Shown here: one piece after another, positions 55,626 through 64,000 of the stretch
How the letters are laid out: every line of letters starts with the position of its first letter
Numbering within the stretch: position 1 is the first letter of the stretch
NCBI GenBank assembly: GCA_019426215.1
Contig: CM033400.1
Location: 17,406,568-17,470,567 of the forward strand
DNA: 64,000 bases
Direction: 5' to 3'
Origin: Buddleja alternifolia
Lineage: Eukaryota; Streptophyta; Magnoliopsida; Lamiales; Scrophulariaceae
The notes under the pieces: generated by a model
The model's input: the letters and a program-made list of their open reading frames with translations, nothing else
Databases searched by the model: none
What the model was told of the DNA's origin: nothing
Translations under genes and position numbers: made by a program

Positions 55626-55915
55626 CATGTGCGTGATGTCCCGGGAGTCGGTAGGGTGATGGTGGCGGAGGTTGATTGTGAGCTTGAAGACGGATCGAGA
55701 GACGGCGAAGGTTGAGACGATGGCGGCGATGGAGTGCGACTGCGACGCGGTGGAGATGAGACTGAACGGGGAGCAGTGGCGCGTGTGAGCAGACGGCGGA
55801 TCTGGGTTGTGGATCCGAGACGGCGCTGTGAAGAGATGTCGCCCGGAGGTGGCGACGTCATTGAAACGCGATGGCGGCGGCGTGGATCTGTGATTTGCTC
55901 CGGCTGTTGGAGGGG
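55626..55915. other. GC-rich island in an AT-rich element
   Basis: Visibly GC-rich, with GGCGGCG, CGAGACGG and GACGGCG strings, and sharply bounded by A/T-rich DNA. Frames on the minus strand are Pro/Ser/Arg-rich (SPPRRSRTPSPPSSQPS). It may be captured host sequence (for example a 5' UTR/first-exon piece) or an element-specific region; I cannot identify a source. Confidence 0.55.
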
Positions 55916-56005
55916 GTAAAACGATTTTTGGGATTTTGACCCCACTTTTCAATTTTTTTGTATTTTTTTTGTTTTCCAAAAAAAAAATAATAAATAAATT
56001 TTAGG

Positions 56006-56166
56006 GTGCAAAAGTGCGAAAATTTTGCACAATTGTGCACGGCGAGTTTGATCTTGTGCGAAAATTTTGCACAACTGTGCTGAAAAATTGCACAACTGTG
56101 CACCTAAAAATTCTTCTAAGTGCGAAAATTGTGCACAGTGGTGCGAAAATTGGCACAATTGTGCAT
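56006..56166. repeat. Cluster of GTGCACAATTGTGC-type palindromes
   Basis: At least six occurrences of (G)TGCRMAA...TTGYGCA-like words, such as TTGCACAATTGTGCAC (56028), TTGCACAACTGTGC (56066), TTGCACAACTGTGCAC (56087) and TGGCACAATTGTGCA (56150), with repeated GTGCGAAAATT. Related TGCACAGYTGTGCA words occur in both LTRs. Confidence 0.85.
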
Positions 56167-56414
56167 CTGATTTACATTGTATAATGCCTCATGCACCTCG
56201 TTTTTCATGTTATTGACCTGCAATAAGAATACCTTTCATTAATAAAGCATTTGAGCACCGAAAAATAAAAATGAAATAAAATAAAATAAAACCTTCAAAC
56301 ATAAAATATTGAAAACAAAATAAGAAGAAAACGACAATGACAAAAATAACGAAAACTCTTGGGTTGCCTCCCAAGAAGCGCTTGTTTAAAGTCATTAGCT
56401 CGACTTAGACAAAA

Positions 56415-58850
56415 TTATTGTTGAGTTTTGGCGAGGGAAATTGCTTTCCCTCGAGGAATATCATCGCCTGAAAAATACAAAGCACGATTAATTCTTTTCA
56501 TATCAGATATATTCCAACCTATTCCATCTTTCTTCCATTCCAAATCACTTAACCATCGGTCCAGTTCAGGTGTACATAGAGTAGAATGTACGATAACAGA
56601 TAAAAATTCATTATTGCCAAGAAGAGCGTACCTGAGATATGGAGGAAGAGATTTAATTTTTACCTTAGGTCTAGAAGATATTTCGCGATACGACTCTAAT
56701 GGATCTCTTTTACCTTGAGCAATTTCTTCTTTGATGGCCTCTTCAATCACATCCACTGAATAACATTTTTCTTCAAAAGGCGGAGATTTCATCACTTTAT
56801 TTAAGTCGAACTCCACCTTCTCCTCTCCAATGTTCAACGCTAGCTTGCCAGCACGCACATCAATGACGGTTCCCGCAGTTGTGAGAAACGGTCTTCCAAG
56901 GATGATTGGTGTTTTCAAATTTTCATCCATCTCAAGCACCATGAAGTCACATGGGATGTAGAACATGTCCACTTTCACGAAAACGTCTTCTAATATTCCC
57001 ATAGGGCGTTTTATGCTCCCATCCGCCAATTGAAGTGACATCTTTGTGCTTTTAAGCTTTTGAAAGCCTAATTTCCTACAAATTGAATAAGGCATTAGAC
57101 TAACACTAGCTCCTAAATCACAAAGTGCTTTATCAAAGTGGAATTTTTCAATAGTGCAAGGAAGTGAAAAACTCCCTGGATCCTTTAGCTTTGGAGGAAT
57201 GTTTCGTTGGATTATGGCACTGCATTCTTCATTCAAGGAGATTGTTTCCACGTCTTCTAATTTCTTTCTATTGCTCAACAGCTCTTTGAGAAACTTCTCA
57301 CAAACAGGCATCTGAGCCCGAGCATCTGTATACGGAATGTTGCGGTTCAACAGTCTAAGTGTTTGAAGAAATTTCTCTTGCTGCTTGTCCAACCTCTTGT
57401 GTTGCAACCTTTGGGGAAATGGAATTGGAGGAACATATGGTTTCACATATGGCTTCGGGATAACCTTTTCTAGCGCAACCTTGTCAGAAGATTCAAAGAT
57501 TGAATTATCTTTCGTCACAAATGCATCTCTGTGTACAGCATGTGGTTCAAATTCTTCAATTATATTTTCGTTTATCAGAGTCACTGCATTACACTGTCCT
57601 CTCGGATTCTCCTCTGTTTGGCTAGGCAGTGTACCTTTTGACTTTGAATTCATAGAACTTGCCAATTGTCCAACTTGTAATTCCAGATTCTTCGTTGCTC
57701 CCACTACCAGATCAATTTTTGCTTCCAGATTCTCAAACCGTTTTGTTGTTCCATTAGCGAGCTTTTCAATGGCTAATTCACAAGCTTGTGGTTCTCGAGG
57801 TGGTGGTCCTTGCTGACTTGGTTGTTGAAAATTCTGAGGACCATGTTGTTGGAACCCTGGAGGAAATTGTTGTCTAGGAGGCTTTGCTTGAGCTCCTTGG
57901 TTCCCTTGGCCTCCCCAAGAAAAGTTCGGGTGATTTCGCCAACCCGAATTGTAGGTGTTCAAAAATGGATTTCCTTGCTGTTTATTCTGATTGGATAGGT
58001 AATTAGCTTGCTCAATGAGTGGGCAATCAGTAGCCATGTGAGGTGCTCCACAAATATCACGAGCTAAAGTAGGTTGAGATACTGCACTAACATTTCCCTT
58101 GAGTCCCTCCATGTGCTTGACAAGTGCTTCAATGTTAGCATTGAGCAATGTAATGCTATCTACATTGTGGATGCCTGGTGTTTTCTTTGTAGCCCGACTA
58201 TCACTTGCCCACTGATAACTGTTGGATGCCATTTCGTCCATAAGAGCCAATGCATCATCCGGATTCTTTGCCATAAAACTCCCTCCTGCAGCTGCATCGA
58301 TATTCATCCGGATACTATGTGACAAACCATTGTAGAAAGTCTGCACAAGCATCCAACTAGGAATACCGTGATGTGGGCATTTTCTGAGTAATTCTTTGTA
58401 CCTTTCCCATGCTTGGTAGAGGGTTTCACTATCAATTTGCATAAATCCTGTGATTGCATTCCTTAACTGGGCAGTCTTGGCTGGGGGAAAATACTTGGTG
58501 AGAAACGCAGTCGACAAATCAGCCCAAGTGGTGAACTTATTTGCCGGCTGGTTTTTCAACCACTCTTTAGCTCTTTTAGACAGGGAGAACGGAAAGAGAC
58601 GTAGTTTTATGGCATCTTCAGTAACGCCATTCATCTTGAAAGTGCTGCAGATTTCCAGAAAATTCCCCAGATGGGAATGAGGATCCTCCCTCTCAATATC
58701 TCCCTCAAATGCAGTGTGTTGTAGCATTTGAATGATAGCCGGCTTCAACTCAAAGGTGTTGGCCTGAACATTTGGTACCGCTATGCTGGAGGTTAAGTTC
58801 TGATATGTTGGTGTAGCATAATCTCGGAGAGTTCTCTGCTCGTCAACCAT
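56415..58850 (-). CDS. Athila-like Gag-protease fusion ORF, 811 aa
   Basis: A single open frame starting at Met 58850, 132 bp after the primer-binding site. Residues about 80-190 form the retrotransposon Gag core (AKEWLKNQPANKFTTWADL, TAFLTKYFPPAKTAQLR, LRKCPHHGIPSWMLVQTFYN). A zinc-knuckle position at 264-276 reads RDICGAPHMATDC, so its first Cys is Arg. A Gln-rich linker lies at about 310-355. The protease active site at about 577-590 is CDLGASVSLMPYS, the DLGA form usual in Athila/Tat. IILGRPFLTTAGTVIDV follows. After GIGWNISDMKRIN, the point where RT would begin, the sequence switches to a short tail ending ISLAKTQQ. It can still encode particle protein and protease, but no polymerase. 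Confidence 0.9.
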   Translation of the reverse strand: MVDEQRTLRDYATPTYQNLTSSIAVPNVQANTFELKPAIIQMLQHTAFEGDIEREDPHSHLGNFLEICSTFKMNGVTEDAIKLRLFPFSLSKRAKEWLKNQPANKFTTWADLSTAFLTKYFPPAKTAQLRNAITGFMQIDSETLYQAWERYKELLRKCPHHGIPSWMLVQTFYNGLSHSIRMNIDAAAGGSFMAKNPDDALALMDEMASNSYQWASDSRATKKTPGIHNVDSITLLNANIEALVKHMEGLKGNVSAVSQPTLARDICGAPHMATDCPLIEQANYLSNQNKQQGNPFLNTYNSGWRNHPNFSWGGQGNQGAQAKPPRQQFPPGFQQHGPQNFQQPSQQGPPPREPQACELAIEKLANGTTKRFENLEAKIDLVVGATKNLELQVGQLASSMNSKSKGTLPSQTEENPRGQCNAVTLINENIIEEFEPHAVHRDAFVTKDNSIFESSDKVALEKVIPKPYVKPYVPPIPFPQRLQHKRLDKQQEKFLQTLRLLNRNIPYTDARAQMPVCEKFLKELLSNRKKLEDVETISLNEECSAIIQRNIPPKLKDPGSFSLPCTIEKFHFDKALCDLGASVSLMPYSICRKLGFQKLKSTKMSLQLADGSIKRPMGILEDVFVKVDMFYIPCDFMVLEMDENLKTPIILGRPFLTTAGTVIDVRAGKLALNIGEEKVEFDLNKVMKSPPFEEKCYSVDVIEEAIKEEIAQGKRDPLESYREISSRPKVKIKSLPPYLRYALLGNNEFLSVIVHSTLCTPELDRWLSDLEWKKDGIGWNISDMKRINRALYFSGDDIPRGKAISLAKTQQ

Positions 58851-58982
58851 TCTGAAACAATAATATCAAGTATCAAAGTTCAAACAAATAAAAATCCAAA
58901 ACAAAAATAAATTAATAAAGAAAAATGTCTAAACTAATAAAAATCAACTTTTTATTGATATTGACTATTTGTTGCCTTCCCC

Positions 58983-58995
58983 GGCAACGGCGCCA
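58983..58995 (-). promoter_or_regulatory. Primer-binding site, TGGCGCCGTTGCC type
   Basis: Minus strand TGGCGCCGTTGCC, followed by GGGGAAGGCAAC, three bases inside the 5' LTR end. This is the PBS class of Athila/Tat elements rather than the initiator-Met class of the other elements in the window. Confidence 0.9.
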
Positions 58996-58998
58996 ATT

Positions 58999-60337
58999 TG
59001 TTAACCGTCCGTAACAACACGGAATCGAACAAATAATATAGTGAAAGTAAGATCGTCTCCACAGGGAAGGTTATCAAGTACCAAACAAAGTTTATTTTAT
59101 TATTTAGACTATCGATTATCAAAGATTTGAGATTTTAACTAATTAAAAGCAGAAATTTTATAAAAACAGAATTAATTATAAATAATTAACACAAATATAA
59201 TTAAAACAAATAATCAATTAACGAAAAGACTAGGGATTAAGATTTCATCAAGGTATTTCTATGGATTATTGACTTTCAATGGATTATCATTCTTGTTTAA
59301 ATTAAAGACCCAATTTCCTTAATTACATGAATACTCTCCCGAGATCTTCATGAGTACCCACCTAAATTAATTAACGTCACTCCCGTGATCAAAAACTAAT
59401 TTAGATGAATCCATTAAGTTCTATGAATATTGTTTAACTAGTCTCATGCAAAATTACCAATATCCCTATTAAGCAATTTACACATGTCTATTAAATCTGA
59501 ACTAATAAACTAATTCACCTCCCTGTACTTCTTAATTTATCTTAAATCATGCAATTGGTGATCAAGCAATTACAAGCATTAAACACTCATCAATAGATAA
59601 ACCAAACAAGAAATCACATCCATAAATCATCAATAATCCAAATCAATACACAAGACTACATCTTAAACCCTAGAAAATAATTTAGCTATGCATAATTAAA
59701 GAAAAATAAGAAATAAATTGCATAAACATAAAGTTACTCATGTTCAACAATGGAGGATTGGAAGAATACAACTTAAGAAGATGAAGCTTTTCTCTCTAAG
59801 AACTCTTCTCCAAGAACTCTTCAAGATCTTTACTCTCTCTAGAAGTCTTCAAGATCTACTTTTTTTTTAAGAATGAATTATTCTCCCACCTCACTCTAGC
59901 CTATAAAATGTTTTTGCCACTTTTTTTTAACTAAAAAGGAGTCTTAGATACATAAATTATGCTCATCCAAGTCATAAAATCGGCCCACAAAAAATATAAA
60001 AATCCGCAGCTGCACAGCTGTGCAGAATATCTGCACAGTTGTGCAGTTGCCTGTGTAGAAATTTTTCTCTTCATTTTTCTTCAACGAAACATTCTTGTTT
60101 GGCCTTTCTAATGTATTTCTTCACATCCTCTTGGATAGCCTTCATTATTCTCGTAATAAATACTCCTTCAACTCATCAAAATCATCGTTTTTATGCCTAC
60201 AAAAGCATTGAAACGACTTAGAAATCAAAATACATAAATTAGGCTAAAAATAAAGGAAAAGACTAACAACAAGGCATAAAATAAAGATAAATGTGAGGTA
60301 AATCATAATGAAAATATGTAAAATATGAGACCTAACA
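58999..60337 (-). repeat. 5' LTR of the Athila-like element
   Basis: 1339 bp, nearly identical to 53001-54341. Differences I see include small indels near 59826 and in T runs, and single-base changes such as CCATGG/CAATGG near 59276. Confidence 0.92.
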
Positions 60338-60342
60338 ATGTC

Positions 60343-60780
60343 TACGTGACCTTAGGATTTCATATTCGACATAGACATCAATATGAATTCCCTGTGGGGC
60401 AGTTCAGTCCAGTTATCCGCGATGTGGACCATTATACATGCATAGGTCCTTGACCAGTATCCATGGAACGAGATACTCCACAAACGGAATGCTACATACA
60501 AGCAAGTTCTTGACGAATCATTGATATCCATATCTCAATGGTTGATTCTATGACTTTGAACAGAATTTTGGATCACAGCTGTTCGAGCATATTCCATGAC
60601 ACCATTCCCAACGCATAATCATGCCCCATAGCTCTATGTGATCGAAAGGACATTATTACATATTTAATAGACAAAATAATATATAATAAAGAATGTCGTT
60701 TTATTAATGATAAAAGAAAAACAAGACTGTCTTACAGTGTTACAATATTTGGCAACTTATTGGCTTGTCGGGCACTAACA
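60343..60780 (-). mobile_element. copia LTR U3 end, interrupted by the Athila-like insertion
   Basis: On the minus strand it starts TGTTAGTGCCCGACAAGCC at 60780 and runs into the ATGTC target site. It continues on the other side of the Athila-like element at 53000-52965 (AATCCTTACTACTTGAGG), which aligns with AATCCTTAAAACCTGAGG of the LTR at 5688-7768. The continuation shows that one LTR was split. Confidence 0.75.
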
Positions 60781-61114
60781 CTGACAGTTGTTGTGTGTTT
60801 ATATAATTGTATATATAATATTAGCAAAAGCCCCAATTTCCCCACAAAATTAGTAAAACCTTCAATTTTCCTCCAATCCAAAAATCCCCCAAATTAGATG
60901 CAAAATCCCCAATTTCTTGAATTGTTCGGCCTGGGGGACCTCTAAGAACTGAAATTGCCACAAAAGAGAAGGATAAAAGACTTGATTGTAAGTTGAAAAA
61001 GATATTGTCCCAAAGTTGCCACCCCACCTCTCCCCAAAAAATATATAGGACCAAAATTGTAATTTTCCCTTTTTCTTCATATTACCAAGATAGTGTCTTT
61101 TCAATTTTGGCTAG
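60781..61114. other. Spacer with possible DNA-element end
   Basis: No ORF. GGACCAAAATTGTAATTTTCCC near 61050 resembles the TATCAAAATTGCAATTTTCCC of the repeats flanking the MULE at 47093 and 51545, suggesting a fragment of the same non-autonomous family. Confidence 0.4.
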
Positions 61115-61123
61115 AAAATTAAG

Positions 61124-62258
61124 GAGTAACATGCACTTTTGCACCCTATAAAGTAGGGTTTTTGGCAGTTTTCACTCTCAAAAATAAATAAACTAACAGT
61201 TTGCACCCTCAAATCCTTAGTCAATGGAAAGTTGCACCCTCTTACCATATTTCAGCCAAAAGAGTTGTCTGCCACACTTGACCAAGGGCAAATTTATTTT
61301 CTACCTTTGAAGTTCTATTGGCTTCAAATGAAAACATTAATCTCCCTCCTCTCTTTTTCTCTCTCCTCCAAAATAGATAGCCTTATCTAGGAGAAATTAT
61401 GGGTGTAAAGAGAATAAAATTTTGAGAAAAATACATCTAGTACAACAAAAACTACTATCAATCAAGCGGAGGGAGCTTAGACACAAGTTCGGTTCGATAC
61501 TAAAAGAGCTTTTGAATCAAAGCTTGGGCTTAGCTTGATAAGTTTCAAGCCAAGCTTGGGTCTCTTGAATTTGGAACTTTAAATATTTTTAGTTTTGTTA
61601 TATAAATAAGAATATAACCTAACAATTTCAAAATACTTCAAAATCATTACAATTAAAATATATCAGTTGATTATAATCCCTTTATGTTTAACTTCAGAAA
61701 GTCGAAACACCAAATTATTTCTTTATATTATTTCTCTTTTGAAAATATTTAGGACTATAGTAAGATTGACTTTTTTTTTCATTCGAACTATTCATATAAT
61801 CCTTATAATTTTGGATTTTAATGTAGAAATCGTGAGTGATATTTATATTAAGTATGCTATTTTTATTATATGAATATATACATATATATGTGCTCAAGTT
61901 TAATTCGAGTCGAGCGGACTCGGGTCGGGTTTTAACCTTGGGATCAATTGAGTTAGTGAGCTTCTTCAAACCAGTGAGTTTTTTTTTTTTTCCTGTTGAA
62001 AATTTTACAATCGCAAATGAATTAAACCCCTAAATTAACAACTAAGATCGCAACTACATGTATAAAGGAGTTTGGCAGATTTACCCTCGGTCAACCATGG
62101 CCATTTACCTAAATATTGAAAGGGGATGCAACCTGCCATTGGCTTAGGTTTTGAGGGTGTACCATGGCCATTTACCTAAATTAAACTGTTAGTTTAATTT
62201 TTTGAAGGTAGAAATTGCCAAAATCCTTACTTTGCAGGGTGTAACATGCATTTTACTC
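61124..62258. mobile_element. Non-autonomous MULE with 9-bp target duplication
   Basis: 1135 bp. Left end GAGTAACATGCACTTTTGCA; right end reverse complemented GAGTAAAATGCATGTTACAC. Both continue with CCCT..AAAGTA.GG.TTTTGGCA and later AAACTAACAGTTT and CAATGG, so the inverted repeats extend beyond 100 bp. Direct repeats AAAATTAAG lie at 61115-61123 and 62259-62267. Nine-base duplications are typical of Mutator-type transposition. No transposase inside. Confidence 0.88.
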
Positions 62259-62267
62259 AAAATTAAG

Positions 62268-62765
62268 TGTGTATTCCCTATTGGCTATTGCTATAAGCTG
62301 GTAGCTCAAGCTAACCTTTATTCATTAATACACGTTTCTCCTTATACTGTGAATTAATTAACCTATCTTTTAGAATATCAAGATTACATATATTTCTCTA
62401 CCAAAACTAAGTTACATGTAATATTTGGTTGTCACTAACAAACATCATTTAGTACCTGCAACAGTATGTGCCTGTACCGTTATTAGCAAATCAAGGACTT
62501 TTGAAATTCACGTACTATTATACTCAAGTACTGCTTGTGGCTCTCCTGTCTTACCAAAACTTCAAAGGGCACGTATATATATAGGATTATATAATAACTT
62601 TATTATAACATCACAAATGTTCAACTTTATAACTTATGTCGTACTGTCGTATCTAGAAATTAGATTACGAGTTAAAGTCTAAGCAATTTCATCGTTGTTC
62701 CAGTGGCACTAAGAATATCCCGTCACTTGTTTGAAACAGAGGGGTGCCAAGCTGTAACTTTTGTG

Positions 62766-62804
<39 letters not shown>

Positions 62805-63929
62805 ATAGGCTCCATCTCCATCTTCACTTGATCAGTCACAAAAGGCTCAATCACTGATGTCACAGATTTCAGTTCGACATGACTACTCTCAAGTCTCAAG
62901 AGTAGAGAAATAGTGATTGTGACGCATATTGTTCTTCTAGAGTTTCAATCCCTTGTTGTCCCACAATGACTTTATTATAGTGAATCTATGATATTCAATT
63001 TTATTTGCTAGGCAATCAACATGAAAGTGGCTTGTTCCTACCAGAGCTTGTTGCTTAAAATAGGATTTACATTAATTTTTACTAATCAGGTTTTCACATA
63101 GTTACAGGACAAAAATAATAAAAATTTCAGTATAAAATCCAACAAATGGTAGAAATTGCCTTACTACTCATTGTCTGTAGGTGCTTACTTATGGCTTTAA
63201 TGTCTAATAACATGTTTTTACATGTATTTGGATATGTTGTCTTATGAGATTTATATAAAATTTAAAAAGTCCACTTTACTCTTCTAAGTTTTATATCAAA
63301 ATTTCCAACATGATATCAAAATTAGGGAAAGTATTTCTTTTTCCTATTTTCTCGTACAACCACTTAAAGCAAAATACTGATAATAGATTTTGTTATTTTA
63401 ATAGTTAAAATCCTTAACCCAAGTTGAATGTTTGTTTTAAGTTAAGTTAGTGACCTCCTCAATTCCAAATCACTTATACATACAAATGGAGGAAAAGCAT
63501 GACATAGTAATTATCCTCTAAACAAGATTCATATATTTATATATATTCATTTTAACATATTACAACTTAAGGGACCAATTGATTCCAGTAACAAAATTAT
63601 TTCAATGTTGTGTCAAAAAGATAATGTTAACCATGAGCAAAATGCTAATGAAAATCGATTACAAAACAAGAATGACAAGAGATCTAAAACGAGCAAAACA
63701 CAAGAATATTATTCTTTTATGTTATATGGAGAGCTTTTTAATATTAACCTTGGTCATATCATGACTTTTTCACATACGATAATTTCCTTAATTTAATCTA
63801 CTTTTTAAGATTAAATTATCTTATAACCAATACATCACATACAATGGTTGCACGTATATCTGCTAGTACACACACACATATGTATTACAAGAGACATTAT
63901 ATGTACACTATTCACCACAAGTCTCGAAG
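62268..63929. other. AT-rich intergenic region with (TA)n, no gene seen
   Basis: A (TA)n tract lies at about 62766-62802. Elsewhere only short chance ORFs, no tRNA and no transposon termini that I can support. The part next to 63930 may be the 3' UTR of the gene at the edge. Confidence 0.6.
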
Positions 63930-64000
63930 CTATTGTCCACTGCTGCCGCTGAAGTACTTGGCGAAGAATTCCTCAGTTCTGCAGTGTTTGAGCATCACTT
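63930..64000 (-). CDS. Possible C-terminus of a host gene (partial at window edge)
   Basis: On the minus strand an open frame enters from beyond the window and ends MLKHCRTEEFFAKYFSGSSG then Gln and TAG (stop at 63930-63932). Base composition is clearly richer in G+C than the AT-rich DNA to its left, as expected at a plant exon/3' UTR boundary. I do not recognise the protein. Only about 22 codons are visible and the other two minus frames are also partly open, so a chance ORF remains possible. Confidence 0.4.
   Translation of the reverse strand, partial: VMLKHCRTEEFFAKYFSGSSGQ

Larger units (their letters stand above)
54386..56414 (-). other. Non-coding 3' region of the Athila-like element
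   Basis: Contains three further CCCCACACTT blocks (55380, 55469, 55519), a GC-rich island (about 55626-55915), and a cluster of GCACAATTGTGC-type palindromes (56006-56166). Next to the ORF end, minus-strand TTAAACAAGCGCTTCTTGGG and AGGCAACCC form the motif normally found after the pol end in Athila. The low-complexity Pro/Ser/Arg-rich frames over the GC island look non-coding. Confidence 0.7.
53001..60337 (-). mobile_element. Athila-like LTR retrotransposon, pol-deleted, with TSD ATGTC
   Basis: Complete and minus-oriented: 5' LTR 58999-60337, primer-binding site 58983-58995, gag-protease ORF 56415-58850, about 2 kb non-coding, polypurine tract, 3' LTR 53001-54341. It is flanked by ATGTC at 52996-53000 and 60338-60342. 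The LTRs differ at about 18 single bases by my reading of 1.34 kb, so insertion is recent. RT, RNase H and integrase are absent, making it a non-autonomous derivative. It sits inside an older copia LTR. Confidence 0.92.

Noticed and set aside
55544..55979. Protein-coding gene on the minus strand in the GC island
   Set aside because: Overlapping Pro/Ser/Arg-rich frames of similar length, no recognisable domain; looks like composition rather than coding.
61667..62033. Short ORFs inside the small MULE
   Set aside because: AT-rich, on both strands over the same bases, no domain; the element is non-coding.
1..64000. A novel multi-gene defence or metabolic system
   Set aside because: No cluster of intact non-transposon genes exists in the window; apart from the gag-protease ORF all recognisable proteins are damaged transposon proteins.

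Overview
The window is repeat-rich, AT-rich nuclear DNA of a flowering plant, probably a eudicot. Nearly every recognisable protein is plant transposable-element protein: Ty1/copia Gag-Pol, SIRE-type Gag, Ty3/gypsy chromovirus integrase with a chromodomain, Athila-type Gag-protease, L1-type LINE ORF1 with a DUF4283-like domain, and MuDR-type transposase. Primer-binding sites match plant initiator tRNA-Met (TGGTATCAGAGC type) or the TGGCGCCGTTGCC type used by Athila/Tat. I found no bacterial or organellar genes and no CRISPR. The only possible host coding sequence is a short C-terminal piece at the extreme right edge (63930-64000, minus). The species cannot be named from the sequence.

Layout. 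1-1248: TG/AT microsatellite, a cluster of W-box cores, a purine-rich tract. 1249-9852: two minus-strand copia copies sharing one long LTR (5688-7768), each truncated. 9853-10397: gypsy LTR fragment. 10398-15968: plus-strand copia without a 5' LTR, with many stops, and with its 3' LTR. 15969-17795: 5' part of another minus copia (gag start, leader, primer-binding site). 17796-25814: tandem array of about 2.27-kb units, each one LTR plus a 99-bp bridge, four LTRs in all; the first carries an internal 1.1-kb duplication and the last is cut by a gypsy LTR. 25815-27828: gypsy LTR. 27829-31240: decayed sequence holding a solo LTR with perfect 5-bp target duplications. 31240-32779: minus chromovirus 3' end, whose LTR carries 5S-rRNA-like sequence. 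32780-35716: SIRE-type LTR and gag. 35717-37150: gypsy LTR relic. 37158-39080: duplicated segment and a copia integrase/gag relic. 39284-46178: alternating-strand pile of LINE ORF1 fragments. 46881-46948: tRNA-like (SINE head) sequence. 47237-51440: MULE with a damaged transposase, flanked by about 150-bp direct repeats. 51704-60780: copia LTR on the minus strand, split by a solo LTR and by a young Athila-like element (53001-60337; LTRs nearly identical; TSD ATGTC) that keeps a 811-codon gag-protease ORF but has lost RT, RNase H and integrase. 61124-62258: non-autonomous MULE with a perfect 9-bp TSD. 62259-64000: mostly featureless, then the possible gene end.

How the parts work together. There is no operon or pathway. 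The content records repeated insertion, nesting, LTR-LTR recombination and decay. Only the Athila-like gag-protease ORF is long and open; it could supply Gag and protease but would need polymerase and integrase from elsewhere. All other pol, integrase and transposase copies carry nonsense codons, frameshifts or deletions. The most unusual structures are the LTR-bridge tandem array, the in-frame pol deletion in the young Athila-like element, palindrome families in the Athila-like element and the LINEs, and the 5S-like block inside a gypsy LTR.
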